Positions 1 through 7,959 of a stretch of 64,000 nt of DNA are shown here, in pieces. This DNA comes from Pseudomonadota bacterium (lineage in GTDB: Bacteria; Pseudomonadota; Gammaproteobacteria; Burkholderiales; Ferrovaceae). Made by a program: the position numbers and the translations under genes. Where the stretch lies: the NCBI GenBank assembly GCA_021805445.1, contig JAJZFH010000029.1, positions 1 to 64,000 of the forward strand, given 5' to 3'. The notes under the pieces are model-generated. The model searched no databases. It was not told the origin of the DNA and saw only the letters and a list, made by a program, of their open reading frames with translations. How positions within the stretch are numbered: position 1 is the first letter of the stretch; each line of letters starts with the position of its first letter.

Positions 1-81
1 ACCGTCCAGCTGAGTGCCTTGCGAAGCAAAGTGTATCGAAGCATGAACGGCGGTAGATTGGCAGGGGGGAGGTTATCCTAA
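1..81 (+). CDS. possible 3' end of a protein gene cut by the left edge
   Basis: The first forward frame is open from the window edge to a TAA at 79-81, giving about 26 residues with mostly G/C third positions in the first half. A basic helical-looking stretch (LSALRSKVYRS) is all that can be seen. The product cannot be named. A second forward frame is also open for 17 codons, and a reverse ATG at 44 opens leftwards without a ribosome binding site, so the coding frame is uncertain. Confidence 0.28.
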   Translation, partial: TVQLSALRSKVYRSMNGGRLAGGRLS

Positions 82-90
82 TCTTGGTTG

Positions 91-108
91 GTGAAATTAC
101 AATTTCAC
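91..108. repeat. 18-bp perfect inverted repeat (8-2-8)
   Basis: GTGAAATT and its exact reverse complement AATTTCAC flank a two-base centre. The repeat sits in the AT-rich gap between the left-edge reading frame and tRNA-Ser. Neither side has a T tract, so it looks more like a dimeric repressor site than a terminator. No bound protein can be named. Nothing else is recognisable in 82-178. Confidence 0.45.
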
Positions 109-178
109 GCAGATAGCATACTGCAATGAGTTAAAAACAATCAACATGTTGAATAATAATGATTTTATTGCGATATTT

Positions 179-266
179 TGGCGGAAGCGGTGAGATTCGA
201 ACTCACGGATGGTTTCCCATCGCTGGTTTTCAAGACCAGTGCCTTAAACCGCTCGGCCACGCTTCC
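179..266 (-). tRNA. tRNA-Ser (anticodon TGA)
   Basis: This is an 88-base class II tRNA read leftwards. The acceptor arms GGAAGCG and CGCTTCC pair over seven bases, followed by discriminator G and an encoded CCA. The anticodon loop CTTGAAA carries TGA, which decodes UCA and related serine codons. A long variable arm and the TTCGAATC T-loop are visible. Confidence 0.97.
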
Positions 267-278
267 GTTGGTTGAGGA

Positions 279-312
279 CGAACCGGTTGAGTAGAACTCA
301 GGTTCGCTTTTT
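279..312 (+). terminator. terminator-like hairpin upstream of tRNA-Ser
   Basis: CGAACC pairs with GGTTCG and TGAG with CTCA around loop TAGAA, with a three-base bulge, followed on the plus strand by CTTTTT. It could stop rightward transcription running antisense through tRNA-Ser. The bulge makes it only moderately convincing. The rest of 267-482 holds no gene, only the leader of the next gene with a small CCCTG/CAGGG hairpin near 445-460. Confidence 0.3.
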
Positions 313-482
313 GGAGTGCGTTAGGATACCACGCTCCTCCCCCACTTGTGGTATCTTTACCTCGCCCCCATCTATGGGACAGGAGGAACGAAGCAGGAAT
401 GGATCTTGCAACTTCTCCTTTCCGGCATTGTCTTAGTGGGGTGAACCCTGCGTACAGGGGATTATTGAAGGAGTCTGATACC

Positions 483-1172
483 ATGCAACGAGAGTATAAC
501 GTCTACAACCAAGCCGGCCAACTGGATTCGCTGCAACACCGCGTGCTGCGCAATACCTACTGGTTACTGGGCTTGTCCCTCATTCCAACGGCCATTGGCG
601 CCTTGGTGGGTCTCAATCTGAGTTTCGCCTTCATGGCAGCCAGCCCCATGCTGACCAGTTTGTTGTTTCTGGGGGCCATCTACGGTCTCTTTTACGCAAT
701 CGAAGCCAATCGTTACAGTACCACCGGGGTCTATCTGCTCCTGCTCCTGACCTTCGTCATGGGCGTCATGCTGGGGCCTTTGCTTCAATTCACCCTGGCT
801 TTCCGTAACGGGGCCCAACTGGTCTCCCTGGCCGCCGGAGGGACCGCTGCCGTGTTCTTCACCCTGTCGGCCGTGGCCAGCACCACCAAGCGCAACTTCA
901 CCGGCATGGCCCAGTTCCTGGCCGTGGGGGCCGTGGTCTTGATGGTGGCCGTGATCGCCAATATCTTCCTGCAACTGCCCCTCTTTCAGGTGGTTCTGTG
1001 CGGTGCGTTCATGCTCTTCTCTTCGTTGATGATTCTGTTCAATATCAGCGCCATCGTTCATGGAGGAGAAACCAATTACATCACCGCAACCCTGAGCCTG
1101 TACGTCAACATCTACAATATATTCGTCAGCCTCTTGCAATTGCTCGGAATATTCGGCGGGGATCGTCGCTAA
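483..1172 (+). CDS. Bax inhibitor-1/YccA family inner membrane protein
   Basis: The 229-residue product is almost wholly hydrophobic with about seven membrane segments after a polar N-terminus of about 25 residues. The LRNTYWLLGLSLIPTAIGA stretch before the first helix and the overall pattern match the BI-1/YccA (UPF0005) family. In E. coli, YccA modulates FtsH proteolysis; other bacterial members are proposed calcium leak channels. The ATG at 483 has AAGGAG eight bases ahead; an in-frame upstream ATG at 348 lacks one and would add an atypical arginine-rich leader. A strong terminator follows, so it is probably monocistronic. Confidence 0.88.
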   Translation: MQREYNVYNQAGQLDSLQHRVLRNTYWLLGLSLIPTAIGALVGLNLSFAFMAASPMLTSLLFLGAIYGLFYAIEANRYSTTGVYLLLLLTFVMGVMLGPLLQFTLAFRNGAQLVSLAAGGTAAVFFTLSAVASTTKRNFTGMAQFLAVGAVVLMVAVIANIFLQLPLFQVVLCGAFMLFSSLMILFNISAIVHGGETNYITATLSLYVNIYNIFVSLLQLLGIFGGDRR

Positions 1173-1192
1173 TCGACGGTTCTTCCAATACA

Positions 1193-1225
1193 GGGTAGAT
1201 CCGGGACGGGTCTACCCTTTTTTTT
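1193..1225 (+). terminator. Rho-independent terminator of the BI-1 family gene
   Basis: Ten paired bases (GGGTAGATCC with GGGTCTACCC, one G-T pair) enclose loop GGGAC and are followed immediately by eight T residues on the plus strand. It begins 20 bases after the stop codon at 1172 and ends just before the convergent rlmD stop. The opposite strand has no T tract, so it acts in the rightward direction only. Confidence 0.92.
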
Positions 1226-1226
1226 G

Positions 1227-2528
1227 TCACTCCCGTTCAAACAGGACGAGAGATTCCACATGGGCGGTGTGGGGGAACATATTGAACACCCCTGCCCCCT
1301 TCAACCGATAGCCCCGCTGATGCACCAGTACCCCGGCATCCCGCGCCAGGGTAGCCGGACTGCAGGAGACGTAGACAATGCGCCGGGGACCCTGTGCCCC
1401 GATGGCCTTGACCAGATTGATGGCCCCATCCCGCGGAGGATCGATCAACCATTTGTCTTGCCTCCCCCAATCCGTCACCGTGGATTCATCCACCTCAAAC
1501 AAATTGGCAGTCTGAAACCGGGTTTTCTTCTCAAGTCCGTTATGCGCGGCATTTTGACGGGCCCGATCCACCAGAGCCGGGTTTCCTTCAATCCCCAGGA
1601 CCTGAGCACCCCGCCGGGCCAACGCCAAGGTAAAGTTTCCAAGGCCACAGAACAAATCCAGCACCCGCTCTTCGGGTTGGGGATCCAACAGACGCACCGC
1701 TTTACCCACCAGCACACGATTGATATCGCTGTTCACTTGAGTGAACTCGGTAGGCCCAAAGGGAATTTCCACATCAAATTCATCGAGGCGATAAACCAGA
1801 CCGGGTTGCTCGAGGGGATAGAAGGGACGCGCCGTATCGGGCCCCCTGGTCTGCCACCAAAGTTGCACCCCGTGCCGGTCCGCAAAGGCACGCATTTTGA
1901 CTTTGTCCTCCTCTGTGGGCAACTCCAGCAGGCGCAATACCAGAACCAGCAGTCCTTCGCTCTGCGCCACTTCGATCTGGGGCAAACGTTCGCGCACAGT
2001 CAGTTCCAGGATCAGGTTGCGCAGGGAAACCAAAAGCGTGGACACGGCAGAGGGGAGAATGGCACAGGTGTCCATATCCGCCACGAAACTGGACCGTTTC
2101 TCATGAAACCCCACCAGTACCCGCCCTTTTTTGGCCAGCCAGCGTACCGATAATCGCGCCCGTTGACGATATCCCCAATCCGGGCCCTGTATGGGAGCCC
2201 ACAAGGCATCGGGACGAACCTTGCCGATCCGCGCCAGGTTATCCTCGAGAATCCGTTGTTTGTAAGCAATTTGCGCCGCCGGATCGGCATGTTGCATGTT
2301 GCACCCGCCACAATGCCCAAAGTGGGGGCAACGAGGTTCCGTCCGACTGGGTCCCGGAACCAGAACCGCGCGCAATTCCGCCTGATCGAAATGTGATCTG
2401 CGCCGCTTTATTTCGGCGCGTACGGTCTCACCCGGCAACGCTCCATCCACGAAGACCACTTTCCCTTCGTGACGCGCAATGCCCTGCGCCTCGTGGTCCA
2501 GGCCCTGGATCTGTAATACCACCTCCAT
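1227..2528 (-). CDS. rlmD: 23S rRNA (uracil-1939-C5)-methyltransferase RlmD
   Basis: The 433-residue protein fits the RlmD/RumA family (E. coli 433 residues). An N-terminal TRAM/OB-fold is followed by the iron-sulfur cysteines C67, C73, C76 and C155, with the family-typical spacing CPHFGHCGGC. The C-terminal Rossmann domain has DLFCGLGNFTLALA for SAM binding, DPPRDGA, and the nucleophile loop YVSCSP. It methylates U1939 of 23S rRNA through a cysteine adduct. I chose ATG 2528 because AGGGGAAGAGAAGGG precedes it; a TTG eight codons upstream (2552) is the alternative. It converges on the BI-1 gene and may be co-transcribed with the NUDIX gene 31 bases upstream. Confidence 0.95.
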   Translation of the reverse strand: MEVVLQIQGLDHEAQGIARHEGKVVFVDGALPGETVRAEIKRRRSHFDQAELRAVLVPGPSRTEPRCPHFGHCGGCNMQHADPAAQIAYKQRILEDNLARIGKVRPDALWAPIQGPDWGYRQRARLSVRWLAKKGRVLVGFHEKRSSFVADMDTCAILPSAVSTLLVSLRNLILELTVRERLPQIEVAQSEGLLVLVLRLLELPTEEDKVKMRAFADRHGVQLWWQTRGPDTARPFYPLEQPGLVYRLDEFDVEIPFGPTEFTQVNSDINRVLVGKAVRLLDPQPEERVLDLFCGLGNFTLALARRGAQVLGIEGNPALVDRARQNAAHNGLEKKTRFQTANLFEVDESTVTDWGRQDKWLIDPPRDGAINLVKAIGAQGPRRIVYVSCSPATLARDAGVLVHQRGYRLKGAGVFNMFPHTAHVESLVLFERE

Positions 2529-2559
2529 CCCTTCTCTTCCCCTTATTGCCAAAATCCCT

Positions 2560-3099
2560 TCAAGGGCGTGTCGTTTCGAGATCTACCAGGTGCAAGGTGC
2601 GCTGTTCGCGCTGACGATCCTCCACAAAATGGGTCAGCGCCTGAGTCACCGTGCGAAAGGCCAGGTCAGCCCAGGGGATCTCAACTTCTTCAAAAAAGCG
2701 TACCTCGCTACTCTCCAGTGTGACGCCATGCTCAGGACTGTCCATCCTTGCCCGAAAAATGACATGGACCTGATTATGGGCAGCAATGTTGATCACCGAC
2801 ATCAGGTCTTCGATGGTCACTCTGGCCAGGGATTCCTCGAAGGTTTCGCGCGCCGCCCCCATCTGCAAGGTCTCCCCATTCTCCATAAAACCGGAAGGCA
2901 TGGTCCAGTAGCCTTCACGGGGTGCAATGGCCCTTCGACACAACAAAATTTTTCTTTGCCAGACGGGAATGGCCCCCACCAAAACTTTTGGGTTGCTGTA
3001 GTGGATGGTATGGCAATTGGGACAAACCTGACGAGGCAGATGATCTCCCTCCGGAACCTGGGTCAAAACCCGCACGCCACAACTGGAACAGTAATTCAT
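2560..3099 (-). CDS. NUDIX hydrolase with N-terminal zinc ribbon
   Basis: The 179-residue protein starts with a four-cysteine zinc ribbon (C4, C7, C26, C29) and then carries a Nudix box from G70 to about residue 92 with E76, R84-E85 and E88-E89 in the G-x5-E-x7-RE-x2-EE spacing. The glycine that normally follows EE by one residue is leucine here. The closest architecture known to me is the NudC-like or ADP-ribose-class NUDIX proteins with a zinc ribbon. The substrate, a nucleoside diphosphate linked to another group, cannot be read from the sequence. Confidence 0.85.
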   Translation of the reverse strand: MNYCSSCGVRVLTQVPEGDHLPRQVCPNCHTIHYSNPKVLVGAIPVWQRKILLCRRAIAPREGYWTMPSGFMENGETLQMGAARETFEESLARVTIEDLMSVINIAAHNQVHVIFRARMDSPEHGVTLESSEVRFFEEVEIPWADLAFRTVTQALTHFVEDRQREQRTLHLVDLETTRP

Positions 3100-3150
3100 G
3101 CCAAAGCCATCCTCTTTGAAAATGGTAGAATGGAAACATAGCGTGCAGGC

Positions 3151-3164
3151 CTGACCTGGATCAA
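3151..3164 (+). promoter_or_regulatory. FNR/CRP-type site between the NUDIX and beta-propeller genes
   Basis: CTGAC-CTGG-ATCAA matches eight of ten fixed positions of the FNR/ANR consensus TTGAT-N4-ATCAA, with a perfect right half. It lies 84 bases upstream of the beta-propeller start and 52 bases upstream of the divergent NUDIX start. The match is by eye, and no -10 element is clear enough to position it. Confidence 0.35.
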
Positions 3165-3247
3165 ACCGAAAGGTCCTGGGATTTCATACAATGGCCCGTC
3201 ACCTCACCGCCACGAGCGGATCTATAGATCACCCCGGATTTTAACCC

Positions 3248-4204
3248 ATGCGCTCCCTATTGATGACAGTGTTGACACTTTTTTCTCTGACGGCATTGAC
3301 CTGCCGCGCGGAGGTCGTCGTCGTGCTCAATTCGGGAGAAGGCACCATCACCCGCATCGATCGTCAGAGTTATCAGCCCATCGATCACTTTTACGTGGGC
3401 CGCGAACCCCATCATCTGATGAGTTTGCCGGACAACAGTGCACTCATCGTGGCCAATGCCGTGAGTAACGATCTGGTCTTCCTGGACCCAAAGACGGGCA
3501 ACATCCTACGCCGCCTGTCCCGCATCAGTGACCCCTACCAGATCGGCTTCAGCCCCGACAAACGTTGGTTCGTCGCCAACTCACTGCGTCTGGATCGAGT
3601 GGATGTCTATGATGCCCGAGATTTCCATCTGGTCAAGCGTTTTGAATTGGCCTCCATGCCCAGCCACATGGCCTTCAGCCCAGACAGTTCCACGGTCTTC
3701 ATCACGCTACAGGGCAGCGACCAATTGGCGGCCATCGACCTCCTGACCCGCGCGGTCAAGTGGGTCATCCCCATTGGAAAAACGCCTGCCGGCGTGATTC
3801 TGACTCCTGACGGAAAACATCTTCTGGTGGGCGTCATGGGACTGAACGAAGTCGCCGTGGTGGATTACAAAACCGCCCAGATCATCAAACACATTCCTGC
3901 AGGCAAAGGCACGCATAACTTCATGCCCGAAGGAGACGGGCGCCATGTCTTTGTCGGAAATCGTTCCGGAGATACCGTCTCCATCATCGATACCCGGACG
4001 CTCACCCTCACCAAAACCTTTCCCGTACCCGGAGGCCCCGATGACATGGAAGTATCGGCAGACGGCAAGGAACTATGGATCACCAATCGCTGGATCCGTC
4101 AGGTCAGCGTAGTCGACCTGTCCACGGATAAAGTGGTCCGCACCATTCCCGTGGGCAAGTCACCCCATGGCATTTTCTTTGAACATCACGCCGCTCGCCA
4201 GTAA
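3248..4204 (+). CDS. exported YVTN/YncE-type beta-propeller protein
   Basis: The product is 318 residues. Residues 1-21 form a signal peptide (basic start, hydrophobic core, cleavage after LTCRA). The rest is a series of about 40-residue repeats of the YVTN/NHL type, visible in DNSALIVANAVSNDLVFLDP, PDGKHLLVGVMGLNEVAVVD, GRHVFVGNRSGDTVSIID and ELWITNRWIRQVSVVD, so a seven-bladed periplasmic propeller is expected. Such proteins bind partners or ligands, and no catalytic motif is visible. It is the first gene of a tight rightward operon with a deacetylase and a membrane hydroxylase, suggesting an envelope role. There is no CxxCH haem motif. Confidence 0.82.
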   Translation: MRSLLMTVLTLFSLTALTCRAEVVVVLNSGEGTITRIDRQSYQPIDHFYVGREPHHLMSLPDNSALIVANAVSNDLVFLDPKTGNILRRLSRISDPYQIGFSPDKRWFVANSLRLDRVDVYDARDFHLVKRFELASMPSHMAFSPDSSTVFITLQGSDQLAAIDLLTRAVKWVIPIGKTPAGVILTPDGKHLLVGVMGLNEVAVVDYKTAQIIKHIPAGKGTHNFMPEGDGRHVFVGNRSGDTVSIIDTRTLTLTKTFPVPGGPDDMEVSADGKELWITNRWIRQVSVVDLSTDKVVRTIPVGKSPHGIFFEHHAARQ

Positions 4205-4219
4205 GGAAGGGTGTCCCCC

Positions 4220-4990
4220 ATGAATCGTCGATTGGCCCTGCGGTGCAGTCTTGCCTTGATTCTCTTGAGCCCCGCAGTGTGGGGTGCAGAGCCCACGGGC
4301 ACCCCTCCCTCGCCCACATGTCGCGGTACCCTGTACCTGACCCTGGACACTGGATCCATGCAGGCCGCAGACACCATCGCCACGATCTTGCGGCGACACC
4401 AGGTCAAGGCCACCTTTTTCGTGGCCAATGAACCCACTTGGCGCGGAGACCATGCGCTCGATGACAGTTGGCGCGATTTTTGGCGTGCACGGGTGCAGGA
4501 AGGGCACCATTTCGGCAATCACACCTGGTTTCATGCCACCTTGGTCAAGGACCTGTCCTCAGGCGACATCCTGACCCGTGGCGGGGACCATGCCCCCCGC
4601 GAATTCGACAAGGCGGGGTTCTGTCAGAACCTGCAGCGCGTGAATGAACGCTTCAAGACACTCACGGGACAATCCCTGGAACCCATTTGGCGAGCCCCAG
4701 GTGGGCATCTCACTCCCAACGCCACATCCTGGGCCGGGGACTGTGGTTTCCCCCAGCATGAGGGTTGGTCCCCCGCAGGCTTTCTGGGGGATGAATTGCC
4801 CTCGGAAAAATATCCCAATCCGCGTTTACTGAATCAGGCCCTGACTCATCTCAAGGATGGGGATATCTTGATGATGCATCTGGGCATTCGCTCGCGCCAT
4901 GATCCTTTCGTACGAGTCTTCGAACCTCTGATCACCGGTCTACAGGCCCGGGGCTTCTGCTTCGCCACCTTGCCCAAAGCAAGTCAATGA
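4220..4990 (+). CDS. exported NodB-domain polysaccharide deacetylase with altered metal site
   Basis: The product is 256 residues with signal peptide 1-23 (cleaved after AVWGA). NodB motifs are present: LTLDTG with D43 at the catalytic-base position, HTWFH with metal ligands H101 and H105, RAPGG with R158, and LMMH with H220 as general acid. Motif 1 is normally DD; the second, metal-binding aspartate is T44 here. PdaA-type MurNAc deacetylases also replace it, with asparagine, so the enzyme may still be active. The substrate, peptidoglycan or another glycan, is not shown. ATG 4220 has AAGGAAGG nine bases ahead; GTG 4211 abuts that site. It starts 15 bases after the propeller gene. Confidence 0.85.
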   Translation: MNRRLALRCSLALILLSPAVWGAEPTGTPPSPTCRGTLYLTLDTGSMQAADTIATILRRHQVKATFFVANEPTWRGDHALDDSWRDFWRARVQEGHHFGNHTWFHATLVKDLSSGDILTRGGDHAPREFDKAGFCQNLQRVNERFKTLTGQSLEPIWRAPGGHLTPNATSWAGDCGFPQHEGWSPAGFLGDELPSEKYPNPRLLNQALTHLKDGDILMMHLGIRSRHDPFVRVFEPLITGLQARGFCFATLPKASQ

Positions 4991-5005
4991 GCATGAGCGC
5001 GTACC

Positions 5006-5968
5006 ATGACCTGGTTTGAAACTTTCATGAATGGATTTACACTGACCCAGGCTTGGCTTTTCGAACATTGCGTCAATCCTCTGCTTCCTCCTCTGGGCTT
5101 GCTGGCCTATCAGGAGGAGGCTTTCGATGCCACGGAGTTCGCCCTGGTGGGCATGGGAGAAATCGCCCTTCTGATCCTGATTTTTCGTCCGCTTGAAGCG
5201 CTTTTCCCTGCCGAACGCTGGTCTGGGCGGCGTGGGGTGCGCGTGGATATTCTCTATACCCTTCTCCACCGTCTGGGTTTCATTCCCCTCGTGATGTTCG
5301 TTCTGATGTGGCCCCTCACCTTCAAGTTGGATGCCTGGCTACGGTTCCATGGATTCATCCCCTATGCTCTGGAAGACCTCATCCCCCCCCTGGAAAATCG
5401 CCCGCTCCCCACCTTTATTGCCTACCTCGTCATCATCGATTTTTTTTCCTACTGGTTGCACCGCTTCCAGCATCGACTGGAATGGTGGTGGGCCTTGCAC
5501 GGCGTCCATCACAGCCAGCAGACCATGAGTTACTGGTCCGACGACCGCACCCACCTTCTCGATGATGTACTCACCGCGACTTTTTTCTCCCTGCTCAGTC
5601 TGGTCATCGGCGTGGAACCGGGTCAGTTCATCCTGCTCATGATGATCCCCCGCATCCTGCAAAGTCTGGCTCATGCCAACATTGGCTGGCGTTTCGGACC
5701 CTTTGAACGGTGTCTGGTCAGTCCCCATTATCATCGCTATCACCATGGGATAGGCACGGGCAGCGAAAGCGGTCAATCGAGTTGCAATTTTGCCGTACTC
5801 TTCCCGATATGGGACATCCTGTTCAAAACCGCCAATTTTTCAAAAGAGACGCCGCCCACAGGCATTGCGGATCAGCAGGAGGGACGGGACTATGGAAGTG
5901 GATTTTGGGCCCAGCAACGATTGGGCTGCCAACGACTCTGGTACGCCCTGACCCTGGGGAAAGCCTGA
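5006..5968 (+). CDS. sterol desaturase/fatty acid hydroxylase superfamily membrane protein
   Basis: The 320-residue protein has several membrane segments (about 45-65, 85-105, 135-150, 190-215). The eight-histidine di-iron signature is complete: HRFQH (152-156), HGVHH (165-169) and HYHRYHH (241-247), with H223 between. Members use O2 to hydroxylate or desaturate lipids or related hydrophobic substrates; the particular substrate here is unknown. It begins 15 bases after the deacetylase stop with a weak ribosome binding site, so it is probably translated from the same mRNA. The stop codon lies in the loop of a hairpin shared with htpG. Confidence 0.87.
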   Translation: MTWFETFMNGFTLTQAWLFEHCVNPLLPPLGLLAYQEEAFDATEFALVGMGEIALLILIFRPLEALFPAERWSGRRGVRVDILYTLLHRLGFIPLVMFVLMWPLTFKLDAWLRFHGFIPYALEDLIPPLENRPLPTFIAYLVIIDFFSYWLHRFQHRLEWWWALHGVHHSQQTMSYWSDDRTHLLDDVLTATFFSLLSLVIGVEPGQFILLMMIPRILQSLAHANIGWRFGPFERCLVSPHYHRYHHGIGTGSESGQSSCNFAVLFPIWDILFKTANFSKETPPTGIADQQEGRDYGSGFWAQQRLGCQRLWYALTLGKA

Positions 5969-5980
5969 ACTTTCCCCAGG
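5953..5980. terminator. hairpin at the convergent 3' ends of the hydroxylase and htpG genes
   Basis: CCTGGGGAAAG pairs perfectly over 11 bases with CTTTCCCCAGG around the six-base loop CCTGAA, which contains the hydroxylase TGA. It starts 10 bases beyond the htpG stop codon. No T tract follows on either strand, so it may define 3' ends by blocking exonucleases, or terminate weakly in both directions. Confidence 0.5.
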
Positions 5981-5989
5981 AACCGGTAT

Positions 5990-7882
5990 TTAGCTGAGAA
6001 TCAACTGGTTGAGACGTTTGACAAACTGAGCGGGATCTTCCAGTTGTCCGCCTTCGGCCAACAAGGACTGATCAAACAGCAATTGGCTCCAGTCTGCAAT
6101 GCGCTGTTGCTCCGTTTCCAATTTGAGACGCAGAATCAATCGATGATCAGGATTAATCTCGAGGATGGGCTTGGAGATGGGCACCGACTGCCCGACAGAT
6201 TTCAGAAAACGCGCCATGTTGCCCGATAGATCGCCCTCTTCCACCACCAGGCAGGCTGGAGATTCGGTCAAACGTTGGCTGACACGAACGCTCTTGACCT
6301 GTTCGCCCAACGCCCCCTGCATGGCCTCCAGCAAGGGCTTGAGAGCATCAGAATCCGAAGTTTCCACCTTGGGTTTTTCGACTCCCAGTTTGCTCAGATC
6401 CAGATCTCCCTTGGCCACGGAGTGAAGATTCTTCTCTTCAAAACTTTCCAGATGGGACACGACCCACTCATCCACGCGATCGGACAGGAGGAGAACTTCA
6501 ATCCCACGGGAACGGAAAATTTCCAGGTGCGGACTGTTCTTGGCCGCCGCAAAACTTTCTGCCGTCACATAGTAAATGGTGTCCTGCCCTTCCTTCATGC
6601 GTCCAATATAGTCCTTGAGCGACTCGGTTTGATCGGGTTTGTCCGTGTGGGTGGTAGAAAAACGCAATAATCCCGCCCACTTCTCGCGGTTGGCATATTC
6701 CTCGCCCGCACCTTCCTTGAAGGCACGTCCGAACTCATTCCAGAACTGTTGATACTTCTCTTTCTGGTTGTCTGCGAGATCTTCAAGCAACCCCAGAACC
6801 TTGCGCGTACAACCGGCACGGATCGTATCGATGTCCTTGGATTCCTGCAGAATTTCACGGGACACATTGAGCGGCAAGTCTGCCGAATCGATCACCCCAC
6901 GCACAAAGCGCAGATATTGGGGCACCAGTTTCTTGGCATCTTCCATGATAAAAACGCGTCGCACATACAACTTGATCCCGTGACGGGGTTCGCGCTCCCA
7001 CAAATCGAAAGGGGCGCGAGCCGGAATATAGAGTAATTCCGTATATTCCTGTTTGCCCTCCACCCGAGCATGACTCCAGGCCAAAGGAGCCTCGAAGTCG
7101 TGGGAAACATGCTTGTAAAACTCCTGATACTGCTCTTCCGTAATTTCGTTCTTGGGACGAGCCCACAACGCATTGGCTTGATTGAGCGTTTCTTCCTCAG
7201 GCTCGCTGATGACCTTTTCCTCCCCTTCCTGAGGCGGAACGGGATCTTTTTTCATGCGAATCGGCAACTGGATATGGTCAGAGTAGCGACGCACGATACC
7301 GCGTAACTTCCAGGCATCGAGAAACCCGTCTTCCCCTTCCTTGAGGTGCAGCGTCACCGTGGTTCCGCGCGTGGGCACATCCAGGGTTTCAATGGAGAAA
7401 GAGCCGTCTCCCGCAGATTCCCACTGTACGCCCTCCGACGTTGACGCTCCGGCTCGACGGGTAGTCAAGGTCACCTTGTCGGCGACAATGAAGGAAGAAT
7501 AGAAACCAACCCCGAACTGCCCGATCAGCGCAGAATCCTTGGCCTGATCGCCCGACAGTTTACCCAGAAATTCCTTGGTTCCGGAACGGGCAATGGTCCC
7601 GATGTTACCGATCACTTCTTCCCGCGACATCCCCACCCCATTGTCGCGGATGGTCAATGTGCGCGCTTCCTTGTCGACTTCCAAATGGACCGCCAGATCG
7701 GGGTCACCCTCCAGCAGGGTAGCGTTCTGAATGGCTTCGAAACGCAGTTTGTCACAGGCATCGGAAGCATTGGAAATCAATTCACGCAAAAATATTTCCT
7801 TGTTGCTGTACAAGGAATGGATCATCAACTGCAGCAACTGTTTGACTTCGGTCTGAAAATTCAGGGATTCCTTATGGCTCAT
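5990..7882 (-). CDS. htpG: molecular chaperone HtpG (Hsp90)
   Basis: The 630-residue protein matches bacterial Hsp90 (E. coli 624). The GHKL ATPase domain shows [14 protein letters not shown] near residue 34, DNGVGM at 80-85 and GQFGVGFYS at 121-129. The middle domain has [18 protein letters not shown], and the C-terminal dimerisation domain is present. It is an ATP-dependent cytosolic chaperone for late folding and stress recovery. A sigma-32-type promoter lies 52 bases upstream, so heat-shock induction is expected. Confidence 0.98.
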   Translation of the reverse strand: MSHKESLNFQTEVKQLLQLMIHSLYSNKEIFLRELISNASDACDKLRFEAIQNATLLEGDPDLAVHLEVDKEARTLTIRDNGVGMSREEVIGNIGTIARSGTKEFLGKLSGDQAKDSALIGQFGVGFYSSFIVADKVTLTTRRAGASTSEGVQWESAGDGSFSIETLDVPTRGTTVTLHLKEGEDGFLDAWKLRGIVRRYSDHIQLPIRMKKDPVPPQEGEEKVISEPEEETLNQANALWARPKNEITEEQYQEFYKHVSHDFEAPLAWSHARVEGKQEYTELLYIPARAPFDLWEREPRHGIKLYVRRVFIMEDAKKLVPQYLRFVRGVIDSADLPLNVSREILQESKDIDTIRAGCTRKVLGLLEDLADNQKEKYQQFWNEFGRAFKEGAGEEYANREKWAGLLRFSTTHTDKPDQTESLKDYIGRMKEGQDTIYYVTAESFAAAKNSPHLEIFRSRGIEVLLLSDRVDEWVVSHLESFEEKNLHSVAKGDLDLSKLGVEKPKVETSDSDALKPLLEAMQGALGEQVKSVRVSQRLTESPACLVVEEGDLSGNMARFLKSVGQSVPISKPILEINPDHRLILRLKLETEQQRIADWSQLLFDQSLLAEGGQLEDPAQFVKRLNQLILS

Positions 7883-7933
7883 GGTGTCATCACATCCGTG
7901 GGTTTGAACGAAAAATACAGCGATGGCCCTGAG

Positions 7934-7959
7934 GTGGGGGCAATCAGTTCGATTTCAAG
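7934..7959 (-). promoter_or_regulatory. sigma-32 (RpoH) type promoter of htpG
   Basis: On the minus strand CTTGAAA (7959-7953) is followed after 13 bases by CCCCACCT, against the heat-shock consensus CTTGAAA-N13-15-CCCCATNT. That is a perfect -35 and a one-mismatch -10. The -35 overlaps the TGA stop of the NUDIX gene. Predicted transcription would start near 7926, giving a leader of about 45 bases. Confidence 0.75.

Noticed and set aside
1-44. Reverse partial gene starting at ATG 44 (membrane-protein-like start)
   Set aside because: There is no ribosome binding site and only 14 codons are visible; the forward frame is at least as likely.
1224-2153. Plus-strand frame of 309 codons antisense to rlmD
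   Set aside because: RlmD motifs on the other strand are complete; this frame has none.
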